Source: Sinorhizobium saheli (GTDB lineage: Bacteria; Pseudomonadota; Alphaproteobacteria; Rhizobiales; Rhizobiaceae). From it: a stretch of DNA of 41,989 nt. The translations under genes and the position numbers were made by a program. A model generated the notes under the pieces. It was not told the origin of the DNA. It did not search any database and was given only the letters and a program-made list of their open reading frames with translations. The stretch is taken from contig NZ_LNQB01000086.1 of the NCBI RefSeq assembly GCF_001651875.1, positions 1 through 41,989 of the forward strand, written 5' to 3'. Below are positions 41,725 through 41,989 of this stretch, piece by piece; the stretch's first letter is position 1, and each line of letters opens with the position of its first letter.

Positions 41725-41739
41725 TTAATATCGGATTAA
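41725..41739. promoter_or_regulatory. CtrA box TTAA-N7-TTAA
   Basis: TTAATATCGGATTAA, exact spacing, 82 bp upstream of the barrel-protein start. The two boxes (here and 39913) differ in their middle bases, so they are not recent duplicates. Confidence 0.65.
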
Positions 41740-41861
41740 GCATAGAAATTTACCCTGTTCTTTAAGGATTTCTAATGCTTCAAGTACCCGAATCGGCAAA
41801 CGAGAGGGCCGGCGATCGATGCCGGCCGTGACAAAAATGCGGGGAGCCTGTGCTACGCGCC

Positions 41862-41884
41862 CTCACCCGCTTTGACCGGGTGAG
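41862..41884. terminator. stem-loop near the right edge
   Basis: CTCACCCG and CGGGTGAG around CTTTGAC, with extra GCGC pairing outside. It has no U-run. The remaining 41740-41911 holds nothing else that I can name. Confidence 0.35.
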
Positions 41885-41911
41885 CGCCGCAGGCGTCGGA
41901 CGGAACGAAAT

Positions 41912-41989
41912 CTAGCAGGCTGCTGAAAATCGTGTTGCGTTACCGCAAGCCATCGCGGTTGGTGCGATTTTTTGGCGGATTTCGGCAGG
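41912..41989. repeat. right copy of the 78-bp terminal inverted repeat
   Basis: Exact reverse complement of 4-81. The inner edge starts CTAGCAGGCTGCTGAAAATC. See the left copy. Confidence 0.8.

Overview
The window looks like a contig from the chromosome of an alphaproteobacterium of the Rhizobiaceae, most likely Sinorhizobium/Ensifer. Four things point there: high GC; the cell-cycle set sciP - fliJ-like - ctrA - response regulator - chpT - DUF1134; a 301-residue RpoH with the RpoH box; and the serC-serA pair behind a short structured leader. The two ends carry the same 78-bp sequence in opposite orientation (4-81 and 41912-41989). This is probably the edge of a multicopy insertion sequence, so the window probably ends where an assembly broke.

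Layout. 0.3-7.4 kb: a peptide/nickel-type ABC binding protein without its permeases, a Zn/Cd/Pb P1B-type ATPase with a very His-rich linker, its SmtB/ArsR-type sensor with a clear operator, and a PAS-PAS HWE histidine kinase. 7.4-9.9 kb: an accessory patch with a HEPN protein, a serine-recombinase tail remnant and an unknown 285-residue protein. 9.9-18.0 kb: a Mu-like (transposable, siphovirus-tailed) prophage reduced to about 8 kb. It keeps its regulatory region (repressor, two operators, Ner-like protein, small DnaA-domain protein, ParB-like protein). The MuA-type transposase is cut after its DNA-binding part and fused in frame to a tail gene. A few tail genes follow, including a textbook -1 frameshift site, and then a second junction joins a truncated tape-measure gene to the 3' part of an acyltransferase. 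An elongator-type tRNA-Met(CAT) lies just beyond.

18-42 kb is conserved core: mnmA, a LuxR-type regulator, the CtrA network (sciP, fliJ-like, ctrA, a degenerate receiver, chpT, DUF1134/EipA-like), a coiled-coil membrane protein, a SpoU methyltransferase, an RluA/RluD pseudouridine synthase, rpoH, a long acidic membrane protein, purA, an EamA transporter, serA, serC, and two outer-membrane beta-barrel proteins flanking a secreted protein. Both barrel genes have an exact TTAA-N7-TTAA box upstream, so they may be outputs of the CtrA circuit encoded 17 kb away.

The most unusual material is the prophage remnant: two clean deletion junctions, retained immunity control, a preserved frameshift signal and a repeat-rich 1.1-kb leader with iteron-like and operator-like repeats. 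The His/Cys-repeat metal ATPase and the CtrA boxes before the outer-membrane genes come next. All family assignments were made by reading the translated sequence; no database search was run.
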